From Streptomyces sp. NBC_00091 (GTDB taxonomy: Bacteria; Actinomycetota; Actinomycetes; Streptomycetales; Streptomycetaceae), in the NCBI RefSeq assembly GCF_026343185.1, contig NZ_JAPEMA010000003.1, forward strand, positions 372,001 to 436,000: a DNA stretch of 64,000 bases, given 5' to 3'. This document shows, piece after piece, positions 39,603-47,517 of the stretch; the stretch's first letter is position 1; every line of letters begins with the position of its first letter. The notes under the pieces are model-generated. The model made no database searches. It saw nothing but the letters and a program-made list of their open reading frames with translations, and had not been told where the DNA came from. The translations under genes and the position numbers were made by a program.

Positions 39603-39889
39603 GGCTGAATCTCCTCTGAAGCACGGGCCCTGTCACCCAACAACAGTGCTGCGGGGTCGCCGCGAACGGGTAGGTGACTATGTCAACTCACCGGGAATTG
39701 GCCTGCTTATTCAAGTGCGAATTGAGTTGCATTCCACGGTGATTTGAGTCGACCACGGCAGGGTCTGGCGGCAGCAGCGGAGAGCGGTCAGACACTATGT
39801 CAAGTCCGTACTTGCGCCAACAGTGCCGATGGACCTAATTTCCGGTACGTCGAGAAGCCCCACCTATCGATATTCGAAAGGCTGCCCCG
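39603..39889. promoter_or_regulatory. Divergent intergenic region with a direct repeat
   Basis: This 287-bp gap separates the leftward P450/PKS unit from the rightward glycosyltransferase unit, so it should hold promoters for both. It is clearly richer in A and T than the coding sequence. The decamer ACTATGTCAA occurs twice in the same orientation, at 39677-39686 and 39794-39803, within a longer imperfect match. This could be a regulator site or promoter element. I cannot assign -35/-10 boxes with confidence. Confidence 0.5.
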
Positions 39890-41116
39890 ATGGCGCATAT
39901 CGCCTTCTTCATCCTCCCCGCGGCAGGTCACGTGAATCCCACGCTGTCCGTGGCGCGGGAGCTCGTCGCGCGCGGCCACCGGGTCAGCTACGCCCTGTCG
40001 GAGAACTACGGGGAGCGGGTGCTCGCGACGGGCGCGGAGTTCCTGCCGTACCCGATGGACCAGGAGCGGTTCCTGGAGACGATGGTCCCGCAGCAGGACT
40101 CGGCGTCCTACACGGACCAGCAGGAGTTCCTGAACATGATGAAGTGGATGCTGGAGCTGACCCAGCAGACGCTTCCGCCGTTCGAGGCGCACTTCGCCGA
40201 CGACCGTCCCGACGTGTTCGTGTGCGATCCGTCGTCGTTCTGGAGCGGTCACATCCTCGCGGCGAAGTGGGGCATCCCCGTCATCCGCAGCACGCCCACG
40301 TACGTGGCGAACGAGCACTGGTCGCTGCACCCGCCGGTGGACACGGCCGAGGAGCAGCAGGAGGACCCGGAGACGGGCGAGCTGTTCGGGGTGGTCGCGG
40401 GGCTGCTGGCGGAGCACGGGGTGGAGAAGGGCATCGGCGAGTTCGCGGACGACGTGCACTCGGGGCCGGCGCTGGTGTACCTGCCGCGTGCCTTCCAGTA
40501 CGCGGGCGAGACCTTCGGCGAGGAGGTCAACTTCGTCGGTCCGTGCACGAGCGCGAACAGCTTCCACGGCGACTGGCAGGCCCCGCAGACGGGCCGGCCG
40601 CTGGCGCTGATCACGCTGGGCACCCTGTACAACAAGCAGCCTTCGTTCTTCCGCGCCTGTGTGGAGGCCTTCGCGGACCTCGACTGGGACGTGGTGATCG
40701 CGCACGCGGGCGGGGTCGCCGAGGGTGAACTGGGCGAGGTTCCGGCGCACATCCAGGTGCACACGTTCGTTCCGCAGGGCGAGGTGCTGGCGCACGCGAC
40801 CCTGATGATCAACCACGGCGGTACGAGCACCGTGCTCCAGGCCGTCTCCGAGGGTGTGCCGGTGATCTCGGTTCCGCAGATGGCGGAGCTGCACGCCACG
40901 GCCACCCGCGTCGAGCAGCTGGGTGTCGGCGCGAAGATCCTGCGCAAGGACATCTCGCCGGAGCTGATCCGCGAGACCGTCCTGTCCCTGGCCGGCGACG
41001 AGGACGTACGGGCCGCCGTGGCGCGGCTGCGCGAGCAGATCGAGTCCGCGGGCGGCCCCGGAGCCGCCGCCGACGCGGTCGAGCGGCTGCTGGCCCCGGT
41101 TCCCGCCGGCGCCTGA
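39890..41116 (+). CDS. MGT-family macrolide glycosyltransferase (OleD/OleI-like)
   Basis: This 408-residue GT-B enzyme begins with the motif GHVNP, whose His14 aligns with the catalytic His of OleD-type macrolide glycosyltransferases. The C-terminal donor-site segment reads HGGTSTVLQA...GVPVISVP. Length and overall order fit OleD/OleI, which inactivate macrolides by glucosylation. The usual DQ pair after the VP motif is replaced by EL (PQMAELHATA), so the sugar donor may differ from UDP-glucose. ATG 39890 has GAAAGG upstream. It leads a plus-strand unit with a P450 and the deoxysugar genes. Two readings are possible: a self-resistance enzyme, or the transferase for one of the deoxysugars. It does not look like the EryCIII/DesVII class, and no auxiliary protein of that class lies beside it. 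The fold is certain; the donor and acceptor are unknown. Confidence 0.88.
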   Translation: MAHIAFFILPAAGHVNPTLSVARELVARGHRVSYALSENYGERVLATGAEFLPYPMDQERFLETMVPQQDSASYTDQQEFLNMMKWMLELTQQTLPPFEAHFADDRPDVFVCDPSSFWSGHILAAKWGIPVIRSTPTYVANEHWSLHPPVDTAEEQQEDPETGELFGVVAGLLAEHGVEKGIGEFADDVHSGPALVYLPRAFQYAGETFGEEVNFVGPCTSANSFHGDWQAPQTGRPLALITLGTLYNKQPSFFRACVEAFADLDWDVVIAHAGGVAEGELGEVPAHIQVHTFVPQGEVLAHATLMINHGGTSTVLQAVSEGVPVISVPQMAELHATATRVEQLGVGAKILRKDISPELIRETVLSLAGDEDVRAAVARLREQIESAGGPGAAADAVERLLAPVPAGA

Positions 41117-41194
41117 GCCCGCGCCGGACCGCCCTCCCCCTCCTCCCCCTCCCTCCCTTCCGACTCCCGCCGAACCCGAGCTGAGGAAGCCGTT

Positions 41195-42457
41195 ATGACT
41201 GCACAGACCACCGAGGCCGTGGAGGCCACCGACGCCGTGGAGGCGGCGGAGGCCGCCGAGGCCCCGCACCACCTCGCGCAGCCCGAGGGCGCCGGCGCGG
41301 AGCAGCTGCTGGAGTGGTTCGCGCGGGCCCGTGCCGAGGCGCCCGTCTTCTGGGACTCGACGCGCTACGCCTGGCAGGTCTTCTCGTACGAGGACTACAA
41401 CACCGTCTCCACGAACCCGCTGGTCTTCTCCTCGGACTTCTCGCCGGTCTTCCCGGTCCCCGAGGAGCTGGCGCTGCTGATGGGCCCGGGCACCTTCGGC
41501 GGTATCGACCCGCCGAAGCACGGCCCGCTGCGCCGCCTGGTCGGGCAGGCGTTCACCCCGCGCCGGATGGCGGCGCTGGAGCCGCGGATCGAGGAGATCA
41601 CCCGGGAGCTGCTGGCCGGTCTGGGTGAGCGCACCGAGATCGACGCCGTCACGGACCTCGCGTACCCGCTGCCGGTCACGGTGATCGCCGAGCTGCTGGG
41701 GGTGCCGGCCGCGGACCAGGACCTGTTCCGCGAGTGGGTCGACGTCATCCTCAACAACGAGGGCATGGAGTACCCGAACCTCCCGGACGACTTCGCGGAG
41801 ACGATGGGCCCGGCCATCAAGGAGTGGGCGGCCTACCTGTACGCGAAGATCGCCGAGAAGCGGGCGGAGCCGACGGACGACCTGATGAGCGGGCTCATCG
41901 AGTCCGAGGTCGACGGCCGCCGGCTGACCGACGAGGAGATCGTCAACATCGTGGCGCTGCTGCTGACGGCGGGCCACATCTCCAGTGCGACGCTGCTGAG
42001 CAACCTGTTCATCGTGCTGGACCGCCACCCCGAGGCGCAGGCCGAGCTGCGGGCCGACCGCTCGCTGATCCCGGGGGCGATCGAGGAGACGCTGCGCTAC
42101 CGCAGCCCCTTCAACAACATCTTCCGGCTGGTGAAGGAGGACACCGACATCCTCGGTGTCCCGATGCGGGCCGGTCAGATGGTGACGGCGTGGAGCGCGT
42201 CCGCCAACCGTGACGAGGAGCAGTTCCCGGACCCGGACACCTTCGACATCCGCCGGTCCGCGAACAAGCACATGGCCTTCGGCCACGGCATCCACCACTG
42301 CCTGGGGGCGTTCCTGGCGCGGATCGAGGCGAAGGTCTTCCTCAACCTGGCCTTCGACGCGTTCTCCTCGTTCTCGGTCGACCACGACAAGGCGGAGTTC
42401 TACGAGGCCGACCAGCTGACCGCCCGTCACCTTCCGGTCTCCGTCGTCCGAGGCTGA
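41195..42457 (+). CDS. Cytochrome P450 with atypical I-helix
   Basis: This 420-residue bacterial P450 has heme ligand Cys369 in FGHGIHHCLG and an ExxR motif (EETLRYR). The I-helix motif reads AGHISS, not AGHETT: the acid is Ile and the Thr is Ser. Similar acid-free motifs occur in some macrolide P450s, so it is probably active with altered proton delivery. An N-terminal Ala/Glu-rich stretch of about 30 residues precedes the conserved fold. ATG 41195 has GAGGAAG upstream. It lies 78 bp after the glycosyltransferase gene, and the two may be co-transcribed. Because the heme Cys is present, it is not a DesVIII-type P450-like glycosyltransferase helper, which lacks that residue. The likely role is macrolide or aromatic polyketide oxidation; the substrate cannot be told from sequence. 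Confidence 0.92.
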   Translation: MTAQTTEAVEATDAVEAAEAAEAPHHLAQPEGAGAEQLLEWFARARAEAPVFWDSTRYAWQVFSYEDYNTVSTNPLVFSSDFSPVFPVPEELALLMGPGTFGGIDPPKHGPLRRLVGQAFTPRRMAALEPRIEEITRELLAGLGERTEIDAVTDLAYPLPVTVIAELLGVPAADQDLFREWVDVILNNEGMEYPNLPDDFAETMGPAIKEWAAYLYAKIAEKRAEPTDDLMSGLIESEVDGRRLTDEEIVNIVALLLTAGHISSATLLSNLFIVLDRHPEAQAELRADRSLIPGAIEETLRYRSPFNNIFRLVKEDTDILGVPMRAGQMVTAWSASANRDEEQFPDPDTFDIRRSANKHMAFGHGIHHCLGAFLARIEAKVFLNLAFDAFSSFSVDHDKAEFYEADQLTARHLPVSVVRG

Positions 42458-42475
42458 GGCTGAGGCTGAGGCTGA
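42452..42475 (+). repeat. GGCTGA tetra-repeat at the P450 stop codon
   Basis: Four consecutive GGCTGA units start with the last codon and stop of the P450 gene. The period is six, so every unit offers an in-frame TGA and slippage would not remove termination. Confidence 0.75.
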
Positions 42476-42483
42476 GAGGTCCC

Positions 42484-42509
42484 CGCGGCCGTACGCACGT
42501 ACGGCCGCG
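42484..42509. terminator. Hairpin between P450 and ketoisomerase genes
   Basis: CGCGGCCGTAC and GTACGGCCGCG form a perfect 11-bp stem around a GCAC loop, 26 bp after the P450 stop and 42 bp before the next start. No T-tract follows. It may be a GC-type terminator or a partial attenuator separating the P450 from the sugar operon. Confidence 0.5.
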
Positions 42510-42551
42510 CCGGGAGCGGTTCGGACCAGGGCAACCAGGGAGCGCGATCGT

Positions 42552-43004
42552 ATGGCGGTGGGCATCACCACGGAAGCGAAGGTCGGCAGGATCAAACCCT
42601 GCTCCTTCATCGACTTGGAGCAGCACAACGACGAACGCGGCAACCTGTCCGTCGTCGAGTCCGAATGGACGGCGGGCTTCCCGATCAGGCGGGTCTACTA
42701 CCTGCACGACCTGGACGTCGGATCGTCCCGGGGCGGCCACGCCCACCGGGCGCTGGAGCAGCTGATCATCGCGGTCCACGGGAGTTTCACGATCACCGTG
42801 GACGACGGGGTCAACCAGGCCGAGTACGAGCTGAACGACGCCGGCCAGGGCCTGTACGTCGGGCCGATGGTGTGGCGGGACCTCGGCAACTTCTCGGAGG
42901 GCGCGGTCAGTCTCGTCCTGGCCTCGCTGCACTACGACGAGGCGGACTACTACCGCGAGTACGACGAGTTCCTGGCCGACGCGAGGAAGGGGTGGCTGCT
43001 GTGA
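42552..43004 (+). CDS. dTDP-4-keto-6-deoxyglucose 3,4-ketoisomerase (FdtA/Tyl1a-type)
   Basis: This 150-residue single-cupin protein matches sugar 3,4-ketoisomerases, which convert dTDP-4-keto-6-deoxyglucose to a 3-keto sugar ready for C3 transamination. The motif RGGHAHRALEQ holds the His pair that acts in catalysis in FdtA. Length is normal for the family. ATG 42552 has GGGAG about 10 bases upstream. Its TGA overlaps the GTG of the aminotransferase gene (GTGA), so the two are translationally coupled. This is the usual Tyl1a/TylB or FdtA/FdtB pairing. Whether the product has gluco or galacto configuration at C4 cannot be read from sequence. No N-acyl- or N-methyltransferase follows in this operon. 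Confidence 0.92.
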   Translation: MAVGITTEAKVGRIKPCSFIDLEQHNDERGNLSVVESEWTAGFPIRRVYYLHDLDVGSSRGGHAHRALEQLIIAVHGSFTITVDDGVNQAEYELNDAGQGLYVGPMVWRDLGNFSEGAVSLVLASLHYDEADYYREYDEFLADARKGWLL

Positions 43005-44140
43005 CCGCGGCCTCCCTGGCGCACGGGGTGCGCGTACCCTTCCACGACCTGCGGGACCTGCACGCCCTGGACGGGGTGCAGGAGGAGCTCGACGCGGCGG
43101 TGCTGCGGGTGACCCGGTCCGGCCGCTACCTGCTGGGGCCGGAACTGGAGGCGTTCGAGGAGGAGTTCGCCCGCTACTGCGAGGCCGGCCACTGTGTCGG
43201 CGTGGGCAGCGGGCTGGACGCCCTGGAGCTGACGCTGCGGGCGCTGGGGATCGGCGAGGGCGACGAGGTGCTCGTTCCCGGGCACACCTTCGTCGCGACC
43301 TGGCTCGCGGTGTCCGCGACGGGCGCCCGGCCGGTGCCGGTGGAGCCCGAGGACGGCTCGTACCTGATGGACCCGGCGCGGATCGAGGCCGCGATCACCC
43401 CGCGGACCCGGGCGGTCATGCCGGTGCACACCTACGGGCACCCGGTGGACCTCGACGCCGTCGACGCCGTGACGGCCCCGCGGGGCATCGCGGTCGTGGA
43501 GGACGCGGCGCAGGCCCACGGGGCCCGCTACCGGGGCCGGCGCATCGGCTCCCGGTACGCGGCGGCGTTCTCCTTCTACCCGGGCAAGAACCTGGGCGCC
43601 CTCGGCGACGCCGGGGCCGTGGTCACCGGAGACGCCGCGCTCGCGGAGCGGATCCGGCTGCTGCGCAACTACGGCTCGCGCGTGAAGTACGAGCACGAGG
43701 AGCGCGGTACGAACTCCCGCCTCGACGAGATCCAGGCGGCGGCGCTGCGGGTGAAGCTGACCCGCCTGGACGCCTGGAACGCCCGGCGCCGCGCGGTCGC
43801 CGCCCGCTACACCGAGGGCCTGGCCGGCCTGCCGCGGATCACCGTGCCCGAGGTGCGGCCCTGGGCGGAGCCGGTCTGGCACCAGTACGTACTGCGCACC
43901 CCGCACCGCGAGCGGCTGCGCGCCGCCCTGACCGGCGCCGGGGTGGAGAACCTGATCCACTACCCGGTCGCCGTCCACCGGTCCCGTGCCTACGCCGGCA
44001 CCGCGGCCGGCCCGCTGCCCCGCTCCGAGCGTCTGGCCGCCGAGGTGCTGAGCCTGCCCATGGGGCCGCAGCTGACCGCGAAGGACGTAGAGACCGTCAT
44101 CACGGCGGTCCGTGACGCCACGGAGAGCAGCCATGATTGA
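43001..44140 (+). CDS. Sugar 3-aminotransferase, DegT/DnrJ/EryC1 family (TylB/FdtB-like)
   Basis: This 379-residue PLP enzyme should aminate the 3-keto group made by the preceding isomerase, giving a dTDP-3-amino-3,6-dideoxyhexose. Lys196 in the segment YPGKNLGALGD is the expected PLP-binding lysine. EDAAQAHGA is the family cofactor-binding segment. GTG 43001 overlaps the isomerase stop by four bases; there is no better internal start before the conserved region. The end overlaps the start of the rmlA-like gene by eight bases. In tylosin-type clusters the product becomes mycaminose after N,N-dimethylation, but no methyltransferase is present in this window. An alternative is action on a 2-deoxy-3-keto intermediate made with the 2,3-dehydratase, which would give an angolosamine-type sugar. 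Confidence 0.92.
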   Translation: MTAASLAHGVRVPFHDLRDLHALDGVQEELDAAVLRVTRSGRYLLGPELEAFEEEFARYCEAGHCVGVGSGLDALELTLRALGIGEGDEVLVPGHTFVATWLAVSATGARPVPVEPEDGSYLMDPARIEAAITPRTRAVMPVHTYGHPVDLDAVDAVTAPRGIAVVEDAAQAHGARYRGRRIGSRYAAAFSFYPGKNLGALGDAGAVVTGDAALAERIRLLRNYGSRVKYEHEERGTNSRLDEIQAAALRVKLTRLDAWNARRRAVAARYTEGLAGLPRITVPEVRPWAEPVWHQYVLRTPHRERLRAALTGAGVENLIHYPVAVHRSRAYAGTAAGPLPRSERLAAEVLSLPMGPQLTAKDVETVITAVRDATESSHD

Positions 44141-45098
44141 GGTTCCGACCCTGCCGACCGTCCCCACCCTCGGCGCGCGCGGGTCCCGCCGCCCCCTCAA
44201 GGGCATCATCCTCGCCGGCGGCAGCGGCACCCGGCTGCGGCCCCTGACCGGGGCGCTGTCCAAGCAGCTGCTGCCGGTCTACGACAAGCCGATGATCTAC
44301 TACCCGCTGGCCGTGCTGATGCTGGCCGGTATCCGGGACATCCAGATCATCTCGGCCAAGAACCACCTGGAGATGTTCCGGGCGCTGCTCGGCGACGGCT
44401 CCCAGCTCGGCCTCGACCTGCACTACGCCGAGCAGGACGAGCCGCGCGGGATCGCGGAGGCCTTCCTGATCGGGGAGGAGCACATCGGCGACAGCCCGGT
44501 GGCGCTGATCCTCGGCGACAACGTCTTCCACGGCCCCGGCTTCTCCTCGCTCATCAACCAGGCCGCGATGCGCCTGGACGGCTGCGAGCTGTTCGGCTAC
44601 CCGGTGCAGGACCCGCAGCGCTACGGCGTGGGCGAGATCGACGCGGAGGGGCGGCTGGTGTCGCTGGTGGAGAAGCCGGCGATGCCGCGCTCCAACCTGG
44701 CGGTGACCGGCCTGTACCTCTATGACAACGACGTCGTGGACATCGCCCGGGGGCTGGCCCCGTCGGCGCGCGGCGAGCTGGAGATCACCGACGTCAACCG
44801 GGTCTACCTGGCCCAGGGCCGGGCCCGGCTGAACGAGCTGGGGCGCGGTTTCGCCTGGCTGGACATGGGCACCCACGACTCGCTCCTCCAGGCCGGCCAG
44901 TACGTGCAGCTGCTGGAGCAGCGGCAGGGCGAGCGGATCGCCTGTGTGGAGGAGATCGCCCTGCGGATGGGGTTCATCAGCCCCGACCAGTGCTTCGCGC
45001 TCGGCCGCGAGCTGGGCGATTCGAGCTACGGCAACTACGTGCGGCAGATCGCCGGGCGGGCCCCGGCGAGCGCGCCGGCCACCTCCCCCGCCGCCTGA
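44133..45098 (+). CDS. rfbA: Glucose-1-phosphate thymidylyltransferase
   Basis: This 321-residue enzyme makes dTDP-glucose from glucose-1-phosphate and dTTP, the first committed step of the deoxysugar pathway. The nucleotide-binding motif GGSGTRLRPLT and the KQLLPVYDKPMIYYPL segment are typical. Other family marks are LGDNVFHG and GFAWLDMGTHDSL. I chose ATG 44133, with GGAGAG six bases upstream; an in-frame GTG at 44112 would add seven residues inside the previous gene. It sits 38 bp before the dehydratase gene. The order RmlA-RmlB then thioesterase recalls tylA1-tylA2-tylO. A short N-terminal extension of about 20 residues precedes the conserved start. The assignment is firm. Confidence 0.96.
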   Translation: MIEVPTLPTVPTLGARGSRRPLKGIILAGGSGTRLRPLTGALSKQLLPVYDKPMIYYPLAVLMLAGIRDIQIISAKNHLEMFRALLGDGSQLGLDLHYAEQDEPRGIAEAFLIGEEHIGDSPVALILGDNVFHGPGFSSLINQAAMRLDGCELFGYPVQDPQRYGVGEIDAEGRLVSLVEKPAMPRSNLAVTGLYLYDNDVVDIARGLAPSARGELEITDVNRVYLAQGRARLNELGRGFAWLDMGTHDSLLQAGQYVQLLEQRQGERIACVEEIALRMGFISPDQCFALGRELGDSSYGNYVRQIAGRAPASAPATSPAA

Positions 45099-45136
45099 GC
45101 GGCGGCACACCACCTTTACCGGAAAGGCCCTTCGAG

Positions 45137-46153
45137 ATGCGCGTCCTGGTGACCGGAGGTGCGGGCTTCATCGGCTCACACTTCGTCAGAGAGCTGCTGT
45201 CCGGTGCGTACCCGGACCTCGGCGAGGGCGAGGTGGTGGTGCTGGACGCCCTCACCTACGCCGGGAACCTCGCCAATCTCGACCCGGTGAGCGAGCACCC
45301 GCGGCTGGAGTTCGTCCACGGCGACATCTGCGACCGCGAGCTGGTCGCGGAGCTGATGCGGGGCACGGACCTGGTGGTGCACTTCGCCGCCGAGTCCCAT
45401 GTGGACCGGTCGATCGCCGACGCCTCGGAGTTCGTACGGACCAACGTGCTCGGCACGCAGACGCTGCTCCAGGCCGCCGTGGAGGCCGGGGCGGGCCGGT
45501 TCGTGCACGTGTCCACCGACGAGGTGTACGGGTCGATACCGCAAGGGTCGTGGCCCGAGGAGCACCCGCTGCTGCCCAACTCCCCGTACGCGGCCTCCAA
45601 GGCCGCCTCCGACCTGATGGCGCTGGCCTTCCACCGCACGCACGGGCTGGAGGTGTGCGTGACGCGCTGCTCGAACAACTACGGGCCGTACCAGTTCCCG
45701 GAGAAGGTCGTCCCGCTGTTCACCACCAACCTCGTGGACGGGCTCGACGTCCCGCTGTACGGGGACGGCGGCAACAGCCGGGACTGGCTGCACGTGGACG
45801 ACCACTGCCGGGGCATCGCGCTGGTCGCGGTGAAGGGGCGGCCCGGTGAGGTGTACAACATCGGCGGCGGCACCGAGCTGACCAACGTGGAGCTGACGGA
45901 GCGGCTGCTGGAGCTGTGCGGGCGGGACGCCTCCGCGGTACGGCGGGTCGCGGACCGGGCCGGCCACGACCGCCGCTACTCGGTGGACATCGCGAAGATC
46001 TCCGCGGAGCTGGGGTACGCCCCGCGCGTGCCCTTCGCCCGGGGACTGGCCGACACGGTCGCCTGGTACCGGGAGAACCGCGACTGGTGGGAGCCGCTGA
46101 AGCCGGGCGCCGCACTGCCGCGGCAGGAGCAGGGTGCGCATGCGCATCGATGA
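45137..46153 (+). CDS. rfbB: dTDP-glucose 4,6-dehydratase
   Basis: This 338-residue SDR-family enzyme converts dTDP-glucose to dTDP-4-keto-6-deoxyglucose, the branch point for all sugars here. GGAGFIGSHF is the NAD-binding motif. STDEVYGS holds the Asp-Glu pair used for water elimination, and YAASK is the Tyr-Lys catalytic motif. Length is usual. ATG 45137 has GGAAAGG upstream. The stop overlaps the next gene by about 20 bases, so translation of the epimerase is probably coupled. The assignment is firm. Confidence 0.96.
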   Translation: MRVLVTGGAGFIGSHFVRELLSGAYPDLGEGEVVVLDALTYAGNLANLDPVSEHPRLEFVHGDICDRELVAELMRGTDLVVHFAAESHVDRSIADASEFVRTNVLGTQTLLQAAVEAGAGRFVHVSTDEVYGSIPQGSWPEEHPLLPNSPYAASKAASDLMALAFHRTHGLEVCVTRCSNNYGPYQFPEKVVPLFTTNLVDGLDVPLYGDGGNSRDWLHVDDHCRGIALVAVKGRPGEVYNIGGGTELTNVELTERLLELCGRDASAVRRVADRAGHDRRYSVDIAKISAELGYAPRVPFARGLADTVAWYRENRDWWEPLKPGAALPRQEQGAHAHR

Positions 46154-46733
46154 GACGGACCTGCCCGGCGCGTACCGGATCGTCCCGGAGCGCTTCGAGG
46201 ACGAACGCGGCCACTTCTACGAGGCCGCCCGGTACAGCCGGCTGACCGGGGAGACCGGCCTGGAGTTCACCGTCCGCCAGGTCAACAACTCCGTCTCGCG
46301 CCGGGGCACGCTGCGCGGGGTGCACTGCGGGGACGTGCCCGCCGGCGCGAGCAAGCTCGTGACCTGCGTCCGCGGCTCGATCCTCGACTTCATGGTCGAC
46401 TTGCGCGTGGGCTCGCCCACCTTCGGCCGGCACGTGATGACCCGGCTCGACGCCGAGGACGGCATCGCCCTGTACCTGCCCGGCAGCATCGGCCACGCCT
46501 TCCTCGCGCTGGAGGACGGCTCCTGCGTGAACTACCTGCTCTCCGCCGAGTACGTGCCGGGGGCGATGGTCGACCTCGACGCGCTGGACCCCGAACTGGC
46601 CCTGCCCTGGGGGCTGACCGAGCCGCCCGTGCGGTCCGCCAAGGACGCGGCGGCGCCCTCGCTCGCCGAGGTCCTGGCCTCCGGCCGGCTGCCCCGCTAC
46701 ACCCCCGACGCCGTACCCCTCACGAGGAGCTGA
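46134..46733 (+). CDS. dTDP-4-keto-6-deoxyhexose 3,5- or 3-epimerase (RmlC family)
   Basis: This 199-residue cupin belongs to the RmlC family, which epimerises C3 and/or C5 of dTDP-4-keto-6-deoxyglucose. LRGVHCG carries the catalytic His; the usual LRGLHYQ motif is altered after the His. The GTG start at 46134 has GGAG six bases upstream; ATG 46140 (MRIDETD) is an equally good alternative. It overlaps the dehydratase gene. If it acts at C5 it leads to an L-sugar such as mycarose. If it acts only at C3, like TylJ, it leads to a D-allose-type sugar such as mycinose. The sequence alone does not decide. Family membership is firm. Confidence 0.88.
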   Translation: MRMRIDETDLPGAYRIVPERFEDERGHFYEAARYSRLTGETGLEFTVRQVNNSVSRRGTLRGVHCGDVPAGASKLVTCVRGSILDFMVDLRVGSPTFGRHVMTRLDAEDGIALYLPGSIGHAFLALEDGSCVNYLLSAEYVPGAMVDLDALDPELALPWGLTEPPVRSAKDAAAPSLAEVLASGRLPRYTPDAVPLTRS

Positions 46734-46740
46734 TCCGCCC

Positions 46741-47517
46741 GTGTCCACGCCCACCGCCACACGCGCCCCGGCCGTCGTCCCCGACGCGTGGCTGCGCCGC
46801 TTCCGTCCGCTCGAGGCCGCGGCCGTGCGGCTGGTGTGCTTCCCCCACGCCGGCGGCTCGGCCAGCTCCTACCTGCCCCTCGCCTCCGCGCTCGCCCCGA
46901 CCGGCGTGGAGGTGCTCGCCGTGCAGTACCCGGGCCGCCAGGAGCGCCGCTCGGAGCCCTTCGCCCGGTCCGTCGAGGAGCTGGTGGAGGCGCTGCTGCC
47001 GGAGCTGCGCCAGTGGACCGGCGGGCCGTTCGCCCTGTTCGGGCACAGCCTGGGCGCCACCCTCGCGTACGAGACCGCGCGCCGCCTCGCCGAGTACGGC
47101 CGGCAGCCCGTGCACCTGTTCCTGTCGGGCCGCCGGGCGCCGACCGTGGCCCGCCTGGACACCGGGCACCTGCTGGACGACCGGGGGCTGGTGGCGCTGA
47201 TCGCCGGCCTCCAGGGCACCGAACCGGCGCTGCTCGCCAACGACGAGCTGCTGCGCATGGTGCTGCCCGCGATCCGCGCCGACTACGAGGTGGCGGGCGC
47301 CTACGTCCACCGTCCGGGGCCCGCGCTGCGGATGCCGGTGACGGTACTGACCGGCGACAGCGACCCGAACGTCTCCGTCCAGGACGCGATGCGCTGGTCG
47401 GAGGTGGCGGCGGGCCCGTTCGGGCTGTGCGTGCTGCCCGGCGGCCACTTCTTCCTGAACGAGCGCGCGGAGGACGTCCGTACCATCGTCGAGGGGGCGC
47501 TGGACCATGCTCTCTGA
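46741..47517 (+). CDS. Type II (editing) thioesterase
   Basis: This 258-residue alpha/beta hydrolase is a stand-alone thioesterase that removes wrong or decarboxylated acyl groups from PKS carrier proteins. Ser103 in GHSLGA and His236 in GGHFF are the expected catalytic residues, and a TGDSDP segment supplies the acid. Similar genes (tylO) accompany nearly all macrolide PKSs. The GTG start lies eight bases after the epimerase stop; a GAGGAG site is somewhat far upstream. Its TGA overlaps the ATG of the 2,3-dehydratase gene by eleven bases. Its place inside a sugar operon mirrors the tylosin cluster. Confidence 0.94.
   Translation: MSTPTATRAPAVVPDAWLRRFRPLEAAAVRLVCFPHAGGSASSYLPLASALAPTGVEVLAVQYPGRQERRSEPFARSVEELVEALLPELRQWTGGPFALFGHSLGATLAYETARRLAEYGRQPVHLFLSGRRAPTVARLDTGHLLDDRGLVALIAGLQGTEPALLANDELLRMVLPAIRADYEVAGAYVHRPGPALRMPVTVLTGDSDPNVSVQDAMRWSEVAAGPFGLCVLPGGHFFLNERAEDVRTIVEGALDHAL

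Noticed and set aside
38436..39608. Plus-strand frame antisense to the first P450
   Set aside because: Gly/Glu/Val-rich shadow with no recognisable fold; the minus strand encodes a full P450.
41195..42457. P450-like auxiliary protein for a glycosyltransferase (DesVIII/TylM3 type)
   Set aside because: It follows a glycosyltransferase gene, but the heme Cys369 and ExxR motif are intact, whereas the auxiliary proteins lack the Cys.
39800..42643. Long minus-strand frame opposite the glycosyltransferase and second P450
   Set aside because: The plus strand carries two proteins with intact motifs and ribosome sites; the minus frame is an Arg/Val/Leu-rich shadow.
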